Part shown: piece after piece, positions 51,760-60,349 of the stretch
Position numbering within the stretch: the first letter of the stretch is position 1
Layout: the number at the start of each line of letters is the position of its first letter
NCBI RefSeq assembly: GCF_003711225.1
Contig: NZ_CP031030.1
Location: 6,499,501-6,563,500 of the forward strand
Length of the DNA: 64,000 bases
Origin: Runella sp. SP2
Lineage (GTDB): Bacteria > Bacteroidota > Bacteroidia > Cytophagales > Spirosomataceae
Direction of reading: 5' to 3'
Program-made: the position numbers and the translations under genes
Notes under the pieces: generated by a model
The model's database searches: none
The model's input: the letters and a program-made list of their open reading frames with translations, nothing else
What the model was told of the DNA's origin: nothing

Positions 51760-52887
51760 ATGAATCGTCGTCATTTTATCAGTGCGGCTGCCCTAACAGG
51801 CATGGGAGCTGCGTCAGCAATGGCCAGTTGTGCAACAAAACCCAGTACAAATACAACCTATCACTCGATTCCAAAACTCAAACTTTCTCTTGATCGTATT
51901 GTCAAAGAAACAGTAGGGTTACGCCCTTTTCGGGCATCAGGGCCTCGAATAGCGAAAGAAGAGTTGGGGGCAAAAACCATTGTACACAACTACGGGCACG
52001 GTGGCAGCGGTTGGTCGTTGTCGTGGGGAACGGGTAACATGGCGCGTCAGTTGGTCTTGACAACAGGAGAGAAAAAAATAGCCGTCATTGGTTGTGGAAC
52101 GGTTGGACTCGCAACGGCTCGCTTGCTCCAAGAAAAAGGGTGTGAAGTAACGATTTATACCAAAGATTTACCGCCCAACGTCACCAGTAGTGTGGCGACA
52201 GGAACGTGGTCGCCTGCCTCGCGCGTGTGCGATCCCAAAATAGCTAAACCAGAATTTAAACAACTGTGGGAAGAAGCTACCCGTTTTTCGTTTCGTACGT
52301 TTCAGTTTTTGTTGGGAATCAACGACATCGCCATGTGGGTGGACGAGTACAATGTATTTCCCGAACGTCAATTAGGCCCTACGGATTTGGCGCAGGGCGG
52401 AGAGGCGTTTCATTTATCAGGTCTGATTCCCGAACGCCAAGAGCTTTCCTCTAAACAACATCCCTTCAAGGATAAACACGTCAGTTGGCGGTCCAACATG
52501 ATGTTCAACATTCCGAGCTATCTACACCACCAAATGAGCACTTTTGTGATGTTGGGAGGGAAAATTAAGGTGCATGAAATCAAGAAGTTGGAAGATTTGG
52601 ATGCACTTCCTGAAAAATGTATCGTAAACTGCATGGGATTAGGCGCCAAGCCCATTTTCAACGACGAAGAGCTTACGCCGATTTCGGGGCAGTTGGCCTG
52701 CTTGATTCCGCAACCCGAAATTAATTATAAGCTTACGACCAAAGGGGCGAGTATCATTGCCCGCAAAGACGGAATTTATTTGGGAGGAAACGGCCTCGTG
52801 GGCAACTGGGATACCACGCCCAAACGCGAATACACGGAGAAGTTTGTGGATGTACTCCAACAATTGATGAAGGAAATGAAAAGCTAG
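51760..52887 (+). CDS. Circularly permuted D-amino-acid-oxidase-like FAD oxidoreductase with Tat signal
   Basis: This protein has 375 residues from the ATG at 51760 (one codon earlier is an equal choice). It begins MNRRHFIS, a twin-arginine signal, with a Cys (Ser-Cys) that may be lipidated. Then, at residues 43-100, come GLRPFRASGPRI and TIVHNYGHGGSGWSLSWGTG, which in known D-amino-acid oxidases form the C-terminal end. Only after that comes the FAD-binding VIGCGTVGLATARLLQEKG (GCGTVG at 111-116). The chain ends GNGLVGNWDTTPKREYTEKF, matching the normal sequence just before the GFRP segment. The fold is thus probably circularly permuted. Its stop overlaps the convergent GNAT gene by 4 bp. 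Confidence 0.85.
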   Translation: MNRRHFISAAALTGMGAASAMASCATKPSTNTTYHSIPKLKLSLDRIVKETVGLRPFRASGPRIAKEELGAKTIVHNYGHGGSGWSLSWGTGNMARQLVLTTGEKKIAVIGCGTVGLATARLLQEKGCEVTIYTKDLPPNVTSSVATGTWSPASRVCDPKIAKPEFKQLWEEATRFSFRTFQFLLGINDIAMWVDEYNVFPERQLGPTDLAQGGEAFHLSGLIPERQELSSKQHPFKDKHVSWRSNMMFNIPSYLHHQMSTFVMLGGKIKVHEIKKLEDLDALPEKCIVNCMGLGAKPIFNDEELTPISGQLACLIPQPEINYKLTTKGASIIARKDGIYLGGNGLVGNWDTTPKREYTEKFVDVLQQLMKEMKS

Positions 52888-53288
52888 AAGGAAATAGCCA
52901 TTTTGACGTAAGGAATTTCACCTTTGTAAAAAACTTCCCCCTCGGATTTCATGTCAAAGCGTTCGTAAAAAGGCTGGGTATCGAGGCGGGCGTCGCACCA
53001 AAGAATGGAGGCTCCTGCGGATTGTGCTCGTTCAAAAGTGGCTTTCAGTAATTGACTACCAATGCCCTTGCGTTGGATGTCGGGATGGGTGGCGAATTTT
53101 CTAAATCGCGCGATTTTGTGCTCATCTATAAACAACGAAATGACTGAAACCAGCTTTTCATCCAAAAAATAACCCAAATGAATCCCTTGTTCATCGTCGG
53201 GTACTTTTACAAACTCAACAGGCTTGTCAGGCCATAATACTTGGTGGCGAAGTGGGTAGGTTTGAGTGGCCGTAATTTCTTGAATCAT
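52884..53288 (-). CDS. GNAT-family acetyltransferase
   Basis: This protein has 134 residues from the ATG at 53288. The GNAT core is ISLFIDEHKIARFRKFATHPDIQRKGIGSQLLKATFERAQ, with the acetyl-CoA P-loop RKGIGS, followed by PFYERFDM. The N-terminal LRHQVLWPDKP pattern is typical of a small group in Bacteroidota. The substrate is unknown. It ends overlapping the flavoprotein stop codon. Confidence 0.85.
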   Translation of the reverse strand: MIQEITATQTYPLRHQVLWPDKPVEFVKVPDDEQGIHLGYFLDEKLVSVISLFIDEHKIARFRKFATHPDIQRKGIGSQLLKATFERAQSAGASILWCDARLDTQPFYERFDMKSEGEVFYKGEIPYVKMAISF

Positions 53289-53302
53289 TATGGTGTAAAA
53301 TG

Positions 53303-53334
53303 ACAGAGGCACCGTTTTTAAGCGGTGCCTCTGT
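53303..53334 (-). terminator. Hairpin after the TPR gene
   Basis: A perfect 12-bp stem (53303-53314 with 53323-53334), 8-nt loop, directly follows the TPR gene stop codon on the minus strand. The T-run is weak. Confidence 0.65.
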
Positions 53335-53335
53335 G

Positions 53336-54112
53336 CTAGTTTTGTGTGCTAAATATTCCCTGCGGGTCACATTTTTTGGCCAGCAGTTCTCTCATAAACT
53401 CGTAGTCGAGCAATTCAATATCGAGTAGCCTTGTCTTATGAAGATTGGCCCATGCAGCGTCATAGTTGCCTTTATGAAATTCCAAGACCGATAGTTTAAG
53501 ATAAACATTGGCCGAAGCGGAGTCTAATTTTGAAGCCCGTTTTAAGATTTGTTCCGCTTCTATAAGTTCCCAATTTTCTTTGGTTTCTTTGAAGTGAATC
53601 AAATCAACGGTGGCCAAATCCACCAACAATCCTACGTTGTTCGAATCAATATCAGCTCCTTTGCGAAGCATTCTTTCGGCATCGGTGAGGTGTCCTTTTT
53701 GGAAGCAAACGACGCCTAATCCCCAAAAGCAATCGCTGTTTTTGTTGTCGAGCAAGTATGCCAAATTAAAACGATAACAAGCCGTATCCAAATCGCCTTC
53801 CTGCAAATATTCCCAACCACGTGCCGAGAAAAACTGACTTGCTTCGGCGCGGCTGGTAAAGTTTTGATCACACTCGCTCAGGAAATTAATCTCAAACTCG
53901 ATGTGTTCGATGCTTTTACTGGTTTCCCCAAAAAGCGGCATTAAGTGAAGATTCTTCACCACCGTAGTGGCTTCAGCAGAGGTTTTTGTGCTAGTGTCGG
54001 CAGGACGATTACTACTTACAAATTGCATCGTCTGCGCTTCGGTCCAAAACGGAACCAACATCACCACTAATGACCCAATAACTAATTGACTAAATGACAG
54101 TATCTCTTTCAT
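53336..54112 (-). CDS. Secreted TPR-repeat protein
   Basis: This 258-residue protein has a signal peptide (PFWTEAQ) and three or four TPR-like helical repeats from about residue 95 (ARGWEYLQEGDLDTACYRFNLAYLLDNKNSDCFWGLGVVCFQKGHLTDAERML and AEQILKRASKLDSASANVYLKLSVLEFHKGNYDAAW). A protein-binding scaffold role is expected. No partner is identified. It lies upstream of the GNAT gene on the same strand, separated by a terminator. Confidence 0.82.
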   Translation of the reverse strand: MKEILSFSQLVIGSLVVMLVPFWTEAQTMQFVSSNRPADTSTKTSAEATTVVKNLHLMPLFGETSKSIEHIEFEINFLSECDQNFTSRAEASQFFSARGWEYLQEGDLDTACYRFNLAYLLDNKNSDCFWGLGVVCFQKGHLTDAERMLRKGADIDSNNVGLLVDLATVDLIHFKETKENWELIEAEQILKRASKLDSASANVYLKLSVLEFHKGNYDAAWANLHKTRLLDIELLDYEFMRELLAKKCDPQGIFSTQN

Positions 54113-54175
54113 CGCTACCTTCTCGTCGGAACGTCATTGAAAACGCTCATTGTTAATTTGTTATTGTATGGACTG

Positions 54176-55552
54176 TTACTTTTTTCGTCGGTCGTACTTT
54201 TTATGCTTCTTTGTGGGTGTGGATGTCTTCTTTGTGGGCTTCGAATTTACAACTTTTTTGTTTTTCTTTTCATGAAAAGCGCCCTTAAATGTGGGGTCTT
54301 CTTTTTTACGTTGTGCGTCGATTTCGCGCAAATATTCCTGTTGTTCTTCAAAAGGCGTTTCGGGAACGTCAATTTCGGCAGGAAGTGGTACACGCGGAAT
54401 CTTCATCCGAATGATGGTTTCGATTTTGGCAATGTGGTATTCGTCCGCAATCGTCATAAACGTAATCGCGTTTCCTTCCTGATTGGCGCGCCCTGTCCGC
54501 CCAATGCGGTGAACATAGTCTTCATAAATCAGCGGCACGTCAAAATTAATCACGTGGCTTACCTGAGAAACGTCGATACCGCGAGCCGCAACGTCGGTGG
54601 CAATCAGGAGGCGAACGTTGCCATCTTTGAAAGCCTCCATCGAGTTGATGCGCGTATTTTGTCCTTTGTTGGCATGAATAACGCGTACCTCTTCTTCATT
54701 AACGACCTTACGCTTCAAAAACTTATAAATGTTCTCCGCAGTTTCGCGAGAACGGGCAAAAATGATGACGCGTTGAAACTCTTCGGCATGTTGAGCAAAA
54801 TGCTCTACGAGGTTGATTTTGGTTCTAAAATTGGGAACCTCGTACATGACCTGCTCCACCCGTGAGGCAGTGGTAGCTTGAGGCGTTACTTCAACGCGTA
54901 CAGGGGCTTCGAGGAAGTTTTCTGAAAGCCGTTCTACTTTGGGAGGAAAGGTGGCCGAGAACAACAAATTCTGGCGCTTGCGCGGAATCACTTCCAAAAT
55001 ACGGTTGATTTGGGGCATAAAGCCCATGTCCATCATTTTATCGGCTTCGTCGAGTACGAGTACCGAAAGTTGTTTTACCCCAATTTCACCTCTTAGGTAC
55101 AAATCCAAGAAGCGACCTGGAGTGGCAACGATGATGTCTATTCCTTTTTGAAGCGTTTCAATTTGGGTTTTAGGGCCGAGGCCACCGTATAATGCCAAAT
55201 GGCGCAAGTCAGTATATTTGCCTAATTCTGAAACAGCAGCATCAATCTGCATTACCAGTTCGCGGGTAGGAGCTAGAATAAGCGCACGAGGGGTTTGGCC
55301 TTGTGCGTACTTGATTTTCATTAGGATAGGCAACAAATAAGCCGCTGTTTTTCCCGTGCCCGTTTGGGCAATTCCTAACACATCATGGCCTTGTAATACC
55401 AGCGGAATCGCCTTCTCTTGGATAGGGGAAGGCGTCTCGTAACCTGCATCGGCGATGGCGTTGAGAAGTTGACGGTTGAGGTTAAATTCTTCGAAAGTCA
55501 CTATAAAACGATTGTTTGTATTGTCTTTTAACGTACTCTTTTTGAAATACAT
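54176..55552 (-). CDS. DEAD-box RNA helicase (RhlE type)
   Basis: This 458-residue protein has all helicase motifs: the Q motif (TFEEFNLNRQLLNAIADAGYETPSPIQ), GTGKT, PTRELVMQ, DEAD, SAT, and the C-terminal HRIGRTGR. The tail is lysine-rich (PTKKTSTPTKKHKKYDRRKK) and probably binds RNA. It unwinds short RNA duplexes in ribosome assembly or RNA decay. The real start may be at a codon closer to the Q motif, since the first 18 residues are not conserved. Confidence 0.93.
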   Translation of the reverse strand: MYFKKSTLKDNTNNRFIVTFEEFNLNRQLLNAIADAGYETPSPIQEKAIPLVLQGHDVLGIAQTGTGKTAAYLLPILMKIKYAQGQTPRALILAPTRELVMQIDAAVSELGKYTDLRHLALYGGLGPKTQIETLQKGIDIIVATPGRFLDLYLRGEIGVKQLSVLVLDEADKMMDMGFMPQINRILEVIPRKRQNLLFSATFPPKVERLSENFLEAPVRVEVTPQATTASRVEQVMYEVPNFRTKINLVEHFAQHAEEFQRVIIFARSRETAENIYKFLKRKVVNEEEVRVIHANKGQNTRINSMEAFKDGNVRLLIATDVAARGIDVSQVSHVINFDVPLIYEDYVHRIGRTGRANQEGNAITFMTIADEYHIAKIETIIRMKIPRVPLPAEIDVPETPFEEQQEYLREIDAQRKKEDPTFKGAFHEKKNKKVVNSKPTKKTSTPTKKHKKYDRRKK

Positions 55553-55597
55553 TCAAAGTTACGTGAAGTTTTGTTATCAATCACCCACCGAAAACCG

Positions 55598-55605
55598 TAA
55601 CTTTG
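55598..55605 (+). promoter_or_regulatory. TAACTTTG -7 box upstream of purQ
   Basis: An exact TAnnTTTG match lies 46 bp before the start codon, with TTTTG 24 nt upstream, a slightly long spacer. Confidence 0.45.
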
Positions 55606-55651
55606 CAGCAGCAAGTTAATCACTCATCTGCTCAATCTATTCGATTATTCT

Positions 55652-56338
55652 ATGAAATTCGGCGTAGTAGTTTTCCCTGGTTCCAATTGCGACGATGATA
55701 CCGTGTACACGCTGCGGGTCAATTTAGGACAAGAAGTTATCAAACTCTGGCACAAAGACCACGACCTTCAAGGGTGTGATTTTGTCATCTTGCCAGGTGG
55801 GTTTTCGTACGGCGATTACCTTCGTACGGGCGCTATTGCGCGTTTTTCTCCCATTATGAATGAGGTTATTGCTCATGCCAATCGCGGAGGCTACGTGATG
55901 GGTATCTGCAATGGCTTCCAAATTTTGGCAGAAGCAGGGCTTGTTCCGGGCGTATTGCTTCGTAACAGCTCTCAAAAATATATTTGTCGTAATGTGTATT
56001 TGCAACCTCAAAGCCAATCGACGTTGTTGACGGCAGGCTTGGAGCCAAAGGCGTATAAAATTCCGATTGCCCACGGCGAAGGACGTTATTTTGCAGATGC
56101 CGATACGCTCAAAAGCCTCAACGACAACGACCAAGTGTTGTTCCGTTACTGCGACGAAAATGGCCTTATTACAGACCTAGCTAACCCGAACGGTAGTTTG
56201 GAAAATATTGCGGGCGTCACCAACGCGGGCAAAAATGTATTCGGAATGATGCCTCACCCTGAGCGCGCTTCGGATGAAGCCTTGGGCAACATCGACGGGC
56301 GTTTTATTTTGGAACAACTTGTGGCTGTTACAGCTTAG
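55652..56338 (+). CDS. purQ: Phosphoribosylformylglycinamidine synthase, glutaminase subunit
   Basis: This 228-residue class I glutamine amidotransferase supplies ammonia to PurL in purine synthesis. The catalytic Cys86 lies in MGICNGFQ, with His in IAHGEGRYF and MPHPERASD; the family start (MKFGVVVFPGSNCDDD) is clear. In Bacteroidota purL is often a single large protein, so a separate purQ is notable; PurS/PurL are not in the window. A 16-bp stem terminator follows. Confidence 0.92.
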   Translation: MKFGVVVFPGSNCDDDTVYTLRVNLGQEVIKLWHKDHDLQGCDFVILPGGFSYGDYLRTGAIARFSPIMNEVIAHANRGGYVMGICNGFQILAEAGLVPGVLLRNSSQKYICRNVYLQPQSQSTLLTAGLEPKAYKIPIAHGEGRYFADADTLKSLNDNDQVLFRYCDENGLITDLANPNGSLENIAGVTNAGKNVFGMMPHPERASDEALGNIDGRFILEQLVAVTA

Positions 56339-56374
56339 ACCGTTTTAGAAACCTCACAGGTCTAACGTATCGTC

Positions 56375-56415
56375 AAACCTCCCGAAAGTTACAAAACTTT
56401 CGGGAGGTTTTTTTT
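56375..56415 (+). terminator. Terminator with CCCGAAAGTT palindrome
   Basis: A 16-bp perfect stem (56375-56390 with 56395-56410), loop ACAA, then eight T. It belongs to the same sequence family as 24460-24490. An ACCTCACAGGT half-site of another family lies just upstream at 56349-56361. Confidence 0.93.
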
Positions 56416-56419
56416 ATGA

Positions 56420-57280
56420 CTACTTTGGTGAAAATTTGAGCAAATAACCATCTTTCCCATCGCCTTCACTCGAAATGTAAAGCGTTCCGTCGGGTGAAAA
56501 ACAAATGCCTTCGGGTTGGCGGTACAGCGCGGGGTCGAGCGGGATGTTTTGAAGTAAGCCCCCTTCACGTGTCATGACAATGAGCCGATGCCCCGCCGAA
56601 CTCAGCAAATATACTTCGCCCGTTTTAGGGTGAAACGCAATCCCTGAGGGTTTGAAATCACGTACTTCTTTGCCTTTTAACCCAAAACCTTCGAGATTTT
56701 TTTCGGTTATTTCTTGCTGCTGATAAACGGCACGGCGTTTTAGGTCAAACGAATAAATGACCTTTCCCTCTTCTTTTTTGTCTTTTTTGAGGTTTTCTTT
56801 CACTGCCAACCATAACCTTTTAGTAACGGGGTCGTAAGTCAAACCCTCAACGTCCAGTTTTTTAGGCAGACTGGTTTCAATGTCGCGGGTTTCTTTGCTA
56901 CCCATGGTAAAATTGAGCAGTTTTCCATCACTGCGTAAGACGTAGATTTCTCCTTCGGCTACTTCTACCCCTTCGTAGTCGCCAGGTTTGTCAAAAAGGT
57001 GCTTCTCAACAATGTCTTGTTTATCCAAGTCATAGACAAATACTTCGCCTTTCTCATCTTGGACGCACAGGAGTTGGTTGTCTTTGTAAAATGACAATCC
57101 AGAAATTTCCCGTAAAACTTTCGGAAGGTCGTAGCGTTGGGTAGGTGTGGCAAAGTCGTAGGTAAAAGTTTCGACTTCGGTTGTGGTGGTTGCGTCGTTT
57201 TTTTCTTCTTTGGAAGTACAACCCACGAACGAACTGAGGAGGACTGCTAGGGCGAAGGAATAGCTGAGTTTTTTGGTCAT
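56420..57280 (-). CDS. SdiA-regulated/NHL-like lipoprotein
   Basis: This 286-residue lipoprotein has lipobox SSFVGC and a beta-propeller pattern: REISGLSFYKDNQLLCVQDEKGEVFVYDL, EGVEVAEGEIYVLRSDGKL, DVEGLTYDPVTKRLWLAVKE, PSGIAFHPKTGEVYLLSSAGHRLIVM and QPEGICFSPDGTLYISSEGDG. This is the SdiA-regulated family of predicted periplasmic esterase-like propellers. The substrate is unknown. Confidence 0.85.
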   Translation of the reverse strand: MTKKLSYSFALAVLLSSFVGCTSKEEKNDATTTTEVETFTYDFATPTQRYDLPKVLREISGLSFYKDNQLLCVQDEKGEVFVYDLDKQDIVEKHLFDKPGDYEGVEVAEGEIYVLRSDGKLLNFTMGSKETRDIETSLPKKLDVEGLTYDPVTKRLWLAVKENLKKDKKEEGKVIYSFDLKRRAVYQQQEITEKNLEGFGLKGKEVRDFKPSGIAFHPKTGEVYLLSSAGHRLIVMTREGGLLQNIPLDPALYRQPEGICFSPDGTLYISSEGDGKDGYLLKFSPK

Positions 57281-57344
57281 GGCGGTGTTTTTGAGCCAAT
57301 ATACAAAAAACTTCGGTATTCAAACTAGGTTTTAAGAAATCTAG

Positions 57345-57370
57345 GAGTGGGGTTTTGAGAAACCCCACTC
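57345..57370. terminator. Hairpin between the cytochrome and propeller genes
   Basis: An 11-bp perfect stem (GAGTGGGGTTT at 57345-57355 with its complement at 57360-57370), loop TGAG, follows the cytochrome gene stop on the minus strand. The T-run is weak. Confidence 0.55.
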
Positions 57371-57391
57371 ACAACACTTTTCAAAGGAGGG

Positions 57392-58384
57392 CTAGCGCAT
57401 TGAGATTGTATTGGCTTTGAATTTGGTAGGAATAGCGTTTTTGACGGGTTTGAGCGACATAAAATAAGCGTACATGGCTTCCAAATCTTTGGGTTCCATA
57501 CCACCGTACATCGTCCAAGGCATCATGGTTTGAAACTCCCCAGCGGCTATTTTGTGCGGTTTGTAAGAACTGTCGGCATAGGCCCTAAAACGAGCTACAA
57601 ACGATTCTTTCGTCCAGCTACCAATTCCAGTTTCTTTGTCGGGAGTGATATTAGGGGTAATGACTGTACCCGTAGGCATTGGGAACTCACGACCGCCAGA
57701 AAACATTTTTTCGGCGATAATTTGACCGTTTTCTGCGGGGGTATGGCATTCGGCACAACCTGCGATGTGTACTAAGTACTTTCCTGTTGCCACAAGATCT
57801 GTTTCGGCTGGGCGCTTGGTGGGTTGGGCGTTTTTGGGAATGGTGTTTAGAATAAAATTAAACGGGAAATCGGCTTTAGAGTCAGCAGGTTTGTTGTCGA
57901 TGGCAGGAAGCGTGCGTAAATACGCCACAATACTTTTGGCATCTTCATCGTCCATGCTGCTATAATAAGGGTAGGGCATAACTGGGAAGAACGCGTGGCC
58001 GTCGCGGCTAACTCCCGTGGTGATGGCGCGGTAAATTTCGCCGTCGGTCCAGTTGCCGATGCCAGCAGGGGTGATATTTTTGGAAGTAAAAGCACCAGGG
58101 AAGCCCATCGTTTGGTCAAAACGTTCACCTCCTTTGCCAAGCGTACCAGCAACTACAGGCCCCGAAAACAAGCTAAAGTCGCGCGTGCTGTGGCAGTCCA
58201 TACATACAGTTACGTGATTGGCCAAGTATTCGCCACGTTTGATGCGTGCGGGTGTTTGTTCAATTTTCATGTCGGCGGCAGCGTCCACATTTGGCAGGGC
58301 AAATTTTACGTAGGCCATTACGCAAAGCAGACCAACAACGGCAACGCCCACGACGATGCCGAGGATTTTGAAGAGTTTTTTCAT
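57392..58384 (-). CDS. Membrane-anchored dihaem cytochrome c
   Basis: This 330-residue protein has an N-terminal membrane helix (IVVGVAVVGLLCVMAYV) and two class I haem domains, each with CXXCH: Cys61-His65 (CMDCH) and Cys210-His214 (CAECH). Axial Met candidates follow in the FPVMPYPYYSSM and TMMPWTMYGGM segments. The pattern is that of the cytochrome subunit of alcohol or gluconate dehydrogenases. It would carry electrons from periplasmic oxidation to the respiratory chain. The GMC oxidoreductase at 10-12 kb could be a partner but is not adjacent. Confidence 0.9.
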   Translation of the reverse strand: MKKLFKILGIVVGVAVVGLLCVMAYVKFALPNVDAAADMKIEQTPARIKRGEYLANHVTVCMDCHSTRDFSLFSGPVVAGTLGKGGERFDQTMGFPGAFTSKNITPAGIGNWTDGEIYRAITTGVSRDGHAFFPVMPYPYYSSMDDEDAKSIVAYLRTLPAIDNKPADSKADFPFNFILNTIPKNAQPTKRPAETDLVATGKYLVHIAGCAECHTPAENGQIIAEKMFSGGREFPMPTGTVITPNITPDKETGIGSWTKESFVARFRAYADSSYKPHKIAAGEFQTMMPWTMYGGMEPKDLEAMYAYFMSLKPVKNAIPTKFKANTISMR

Positions 58385-58492
58385 ACTACGAGAAAAGGAG
58401 TTAGAGGTTTAGATAAAGTTGGGTAAAAAATGATGTACCAAAAATACACATTTCCCTGACAAATAGACTACTGAAATTTAGCAAACGGTTAT

Positions 58493-58522
58493 AAAAAATA
58501 AGGCCCGCAACTTGCGGGCCTT
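58493..58522 (-). terminator. Terminator after the GDP-fucose synthase gene
   Basis: A 10-bp stem (58500-58509 with 58513-58522), 3-nt loop, is followed on the minus strand by a T-rich run. Confidence 0.8.
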
Positions 58523-58531
58523 AAAAAGCTG

Positions 58532-59473
58532 TTAAACAGCGTATTCTTCTATTTTTTGGAGGAAATCTTGGTAGGTGATTCGGATACCTTCTTCGAGGCC
58601 GTAGCGGTGTTTCCAACCCATGCTGTGTAGTTTCGAAACATCCATTAATTTGCGAGGTGTACCGTCGGGCTTGTCGGTGTTCCAGCGCAATTCGCCCTCG
58701 TAGCCAACGGTCGCTTTGATTAATTCTGCCAAATTTTTAATGGTAATATCTTCGCCTACTCCGATGTTGACAAACTGCTCGCCATCGTAATTTTTCATTA
58801 AGTAAACGCAAGCGTCGGCCAAATCATCGGCGTGGAGAAATTCGCGCAAAGGTGAACCTGTTCCCCAAAGCTCTACGAAAGGTTTATTTTCTGTTTTTGC
58901 CTCGTGAAATTTACGAATCATCGCAGGAAGTACGTGCGAATTGTTCAAATCGTAATTATCGTTGGGGCCGTATAAGTTGGTTGGCATCACCGAAATATAA
59001 TTGCGGCCGTATTGTTTGCGGTACGATTCACACATTTTAATGCCCGCAATTTTGGCGATGGCATACGGTTCGTTGGTGTATTCGAGCGGCCCCGTAAGGA
59101 GCGAATCTTCTTGGAGCGGTTGGGGTGCCAATTTAGGATAAATGCAAGACGAGCCCAAAAACATCAACTTTTCCACACCTTCCACGTGAGCACTGTGGAT
59201 AACGTTGTTTTGAATTTGTAGGTTTTCGTACAAAAAATCAGCGCGATAGATATTATTCGCCATGATACCTCCTACTTTGGCTGCGGCCAAAAACACATAG
59301 TCAGGTTTTTCGGCGGCAAAAAAGTCAGCCACGGCTTGTTGGTTGCGTAAGTCCAATTCGCGCGAAGTACGCACGATGATGTTTTGATAGCCCTCTGACT
59401 CCAAACGGCGTACCAAAGCCGAGCCTACCATTCCTCGGTGGCCCGCTACGTAGATTTTTGCATTTTTTTCCAT
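58532..59473 (-). CDS. fcl: GDP-L-fucose synthase
   Basis: This protein has 313 residues from the ATG at 59473. The NAD(P)-binding motif [18 protein letters not shown] begins at residue 11, and the catalytic Tyr-Lys pair lies in [17 protein letters not shown]. It converts GDP-4-keto-6-deoxymannose to GDP-L-fucose for surface glycans. The frame is open further upstream (to 59572) but only through repeat half-sites (59491-59549), so those residues are not part of the protein. No other fucose gene is adjacent. A terminator follows the stop. Confidence 0.93.
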   Translation of the reverse strand: MEKNAKIYVAGHRGMVGSALVRRLESEGYQNIIVRTSRELDLRNQQAVADFFAAEKPDYVFLAAAKVGGIMANNIYRADFLYENLQIQNNVIHSAHVEGVEKLMFLGSSCIYPKLAPQPLQEDSLLTGPLEYTNEPYAIAKIAGIKMCESYRKQYGRNYISVMPTNLYGPNDNYDLNNSHVLPAMIRKFHEAKTENKPFVELWGTGSPLREFLHADDLADACVYLMKNYDGEQFVNIGVGEDITIKNLAELIKATVGYEGELRWNTDKPDGTPRKLMDVSKLHSMGWKHRYGLEEGIRITYQDFLQKIEEYAV

Positions 59474-59490
59474 ATCACAAAAATAACTAA

Positions 59491-59549
59491 ACCTGTGAGG
59501 TTTCACAACAGACCTGCAAGGTTTTGAGAACTTAGACCTGTAAGGTTTT
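59491..59549. repeat. Three ACCTGTAAGGTTT-type half-sites
   Basis: ACCTGTGAGGTTT at 59491, ACCTGCAAGGTTT at 59512 and ACCTGTAAGGTTT at 59537, all in one orientation, lie between the LytTR regulator stop and the fucose synthase start. They belong to the same family as the palindrome at 29676-29708. Confidence 0.85.
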
Positions 59550-59561
59550 TGAAACGTCTGG

Positions 59562-60332
59562 TTATTCCTCAAACCACACCCGAAAACTTGCGGCGCGGTC
59601 TTTACTGATGACTATTTCATCTTTGGAGGGAACACTCAGTACAAGTTCGATTTTGCCCGAATAATGCGTGCGATAACTCTCAATTGCCTCTTTTCGGACG
59701 ATATATTGCCGATTGGCACGCACAAACTGAACAGGGTCAAGGAGTTCTTCTATTTCGTCGAGCGATTGGTAATCGGTAATGAGACGTTGGTGGTCGGTGG
59801 TCACCAGCCAAATGACTTCATCACGGACAAAATAGGCAATGCGAACATCAGCCACCGCGACTACCGAACGTTGGTGGTGGGCCGTAAAGCGGTGTTTGTA
59901 TTTCTTTTGAGAATGAGGTTTCAAGTCATTCAGTAAGTCCCGAAGTTGTGAAGGGAAAAAGTCGGTGGAGGTAGTCTTTTGCCAACGTTGAAATTTATCG
60001 AAAGAGGTTGTAAGTTCTTGTTTGTCAATAGGTTTTAATAAATAGTCAATACTGTTGAGCTTAAATGCCCGAATGGCGTATTCGTCGTAGGCGGTTGTGA
60101 AGATGATGGGACAATGGAGTGTTCGTTCCTGAAAAATGTCAAAACTAACCCCGTCCGCCAACTGAATATCTGCCAAAATTAAATCAGGTTCGGGATGCTC
60201 ATCAAACCACTTTAACGCGTTTTCGACACTCGCCAAAGGGCCATGCAGCAGGGCGTTGGGGTGGAGTTCCCTCACGAGTTTTTCGATATTTTTGGCCACC
60301 AAAGGCTCATCTTCAATGATTAGAATGGTCAT
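59562..60332 (-). CDS. LytTR-type response regulator
   Basis: This 256-residue protein has a receiver domain with Asp55 in [10 protein letters not shown] and Lys in [10 protein letters not shown], and a C-terminal LytTR domain ([32 protein letters not shown]...[17 protein letters not shown]). It is cotranscribed 17 bp after its kinase. Regulatory targets are unknown. Confidence 0.92.
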   Translation of the reverse strand: MTILIIEDEPLVAKNIEKLVRELHPNALLHGPLASVENALKWFDEHPEPDLILADIQLADGVSFDIFQERTLHCPIIFTTAYDEYAIRAFKLNSIDYLLKPIDKQELTTSFDKFQRWQKTTSTDFFPSQLRDLLNDLKPHSQKKYKHRFTAHHQRSVVAVADVRIAYFVRDEVIWLVTTDHQRLITDYQSLDEIEELLDPVQFVRANRQYIVRKEAIESYRTHYSGKIELVLSVPSKDEIVISKDRAASFRVWFEE

Positions 60333-60349
60333 AGGGCGGGTTGGGTGGT

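Noticed and set aside
59474-59572. N-terminal extension of the GDP-fucose synthase
   Set aside because: The extension begins with TTG and is a translation of three repeat half-sites; the ATG at 59473 is directly before the nucleotide-binding fold.
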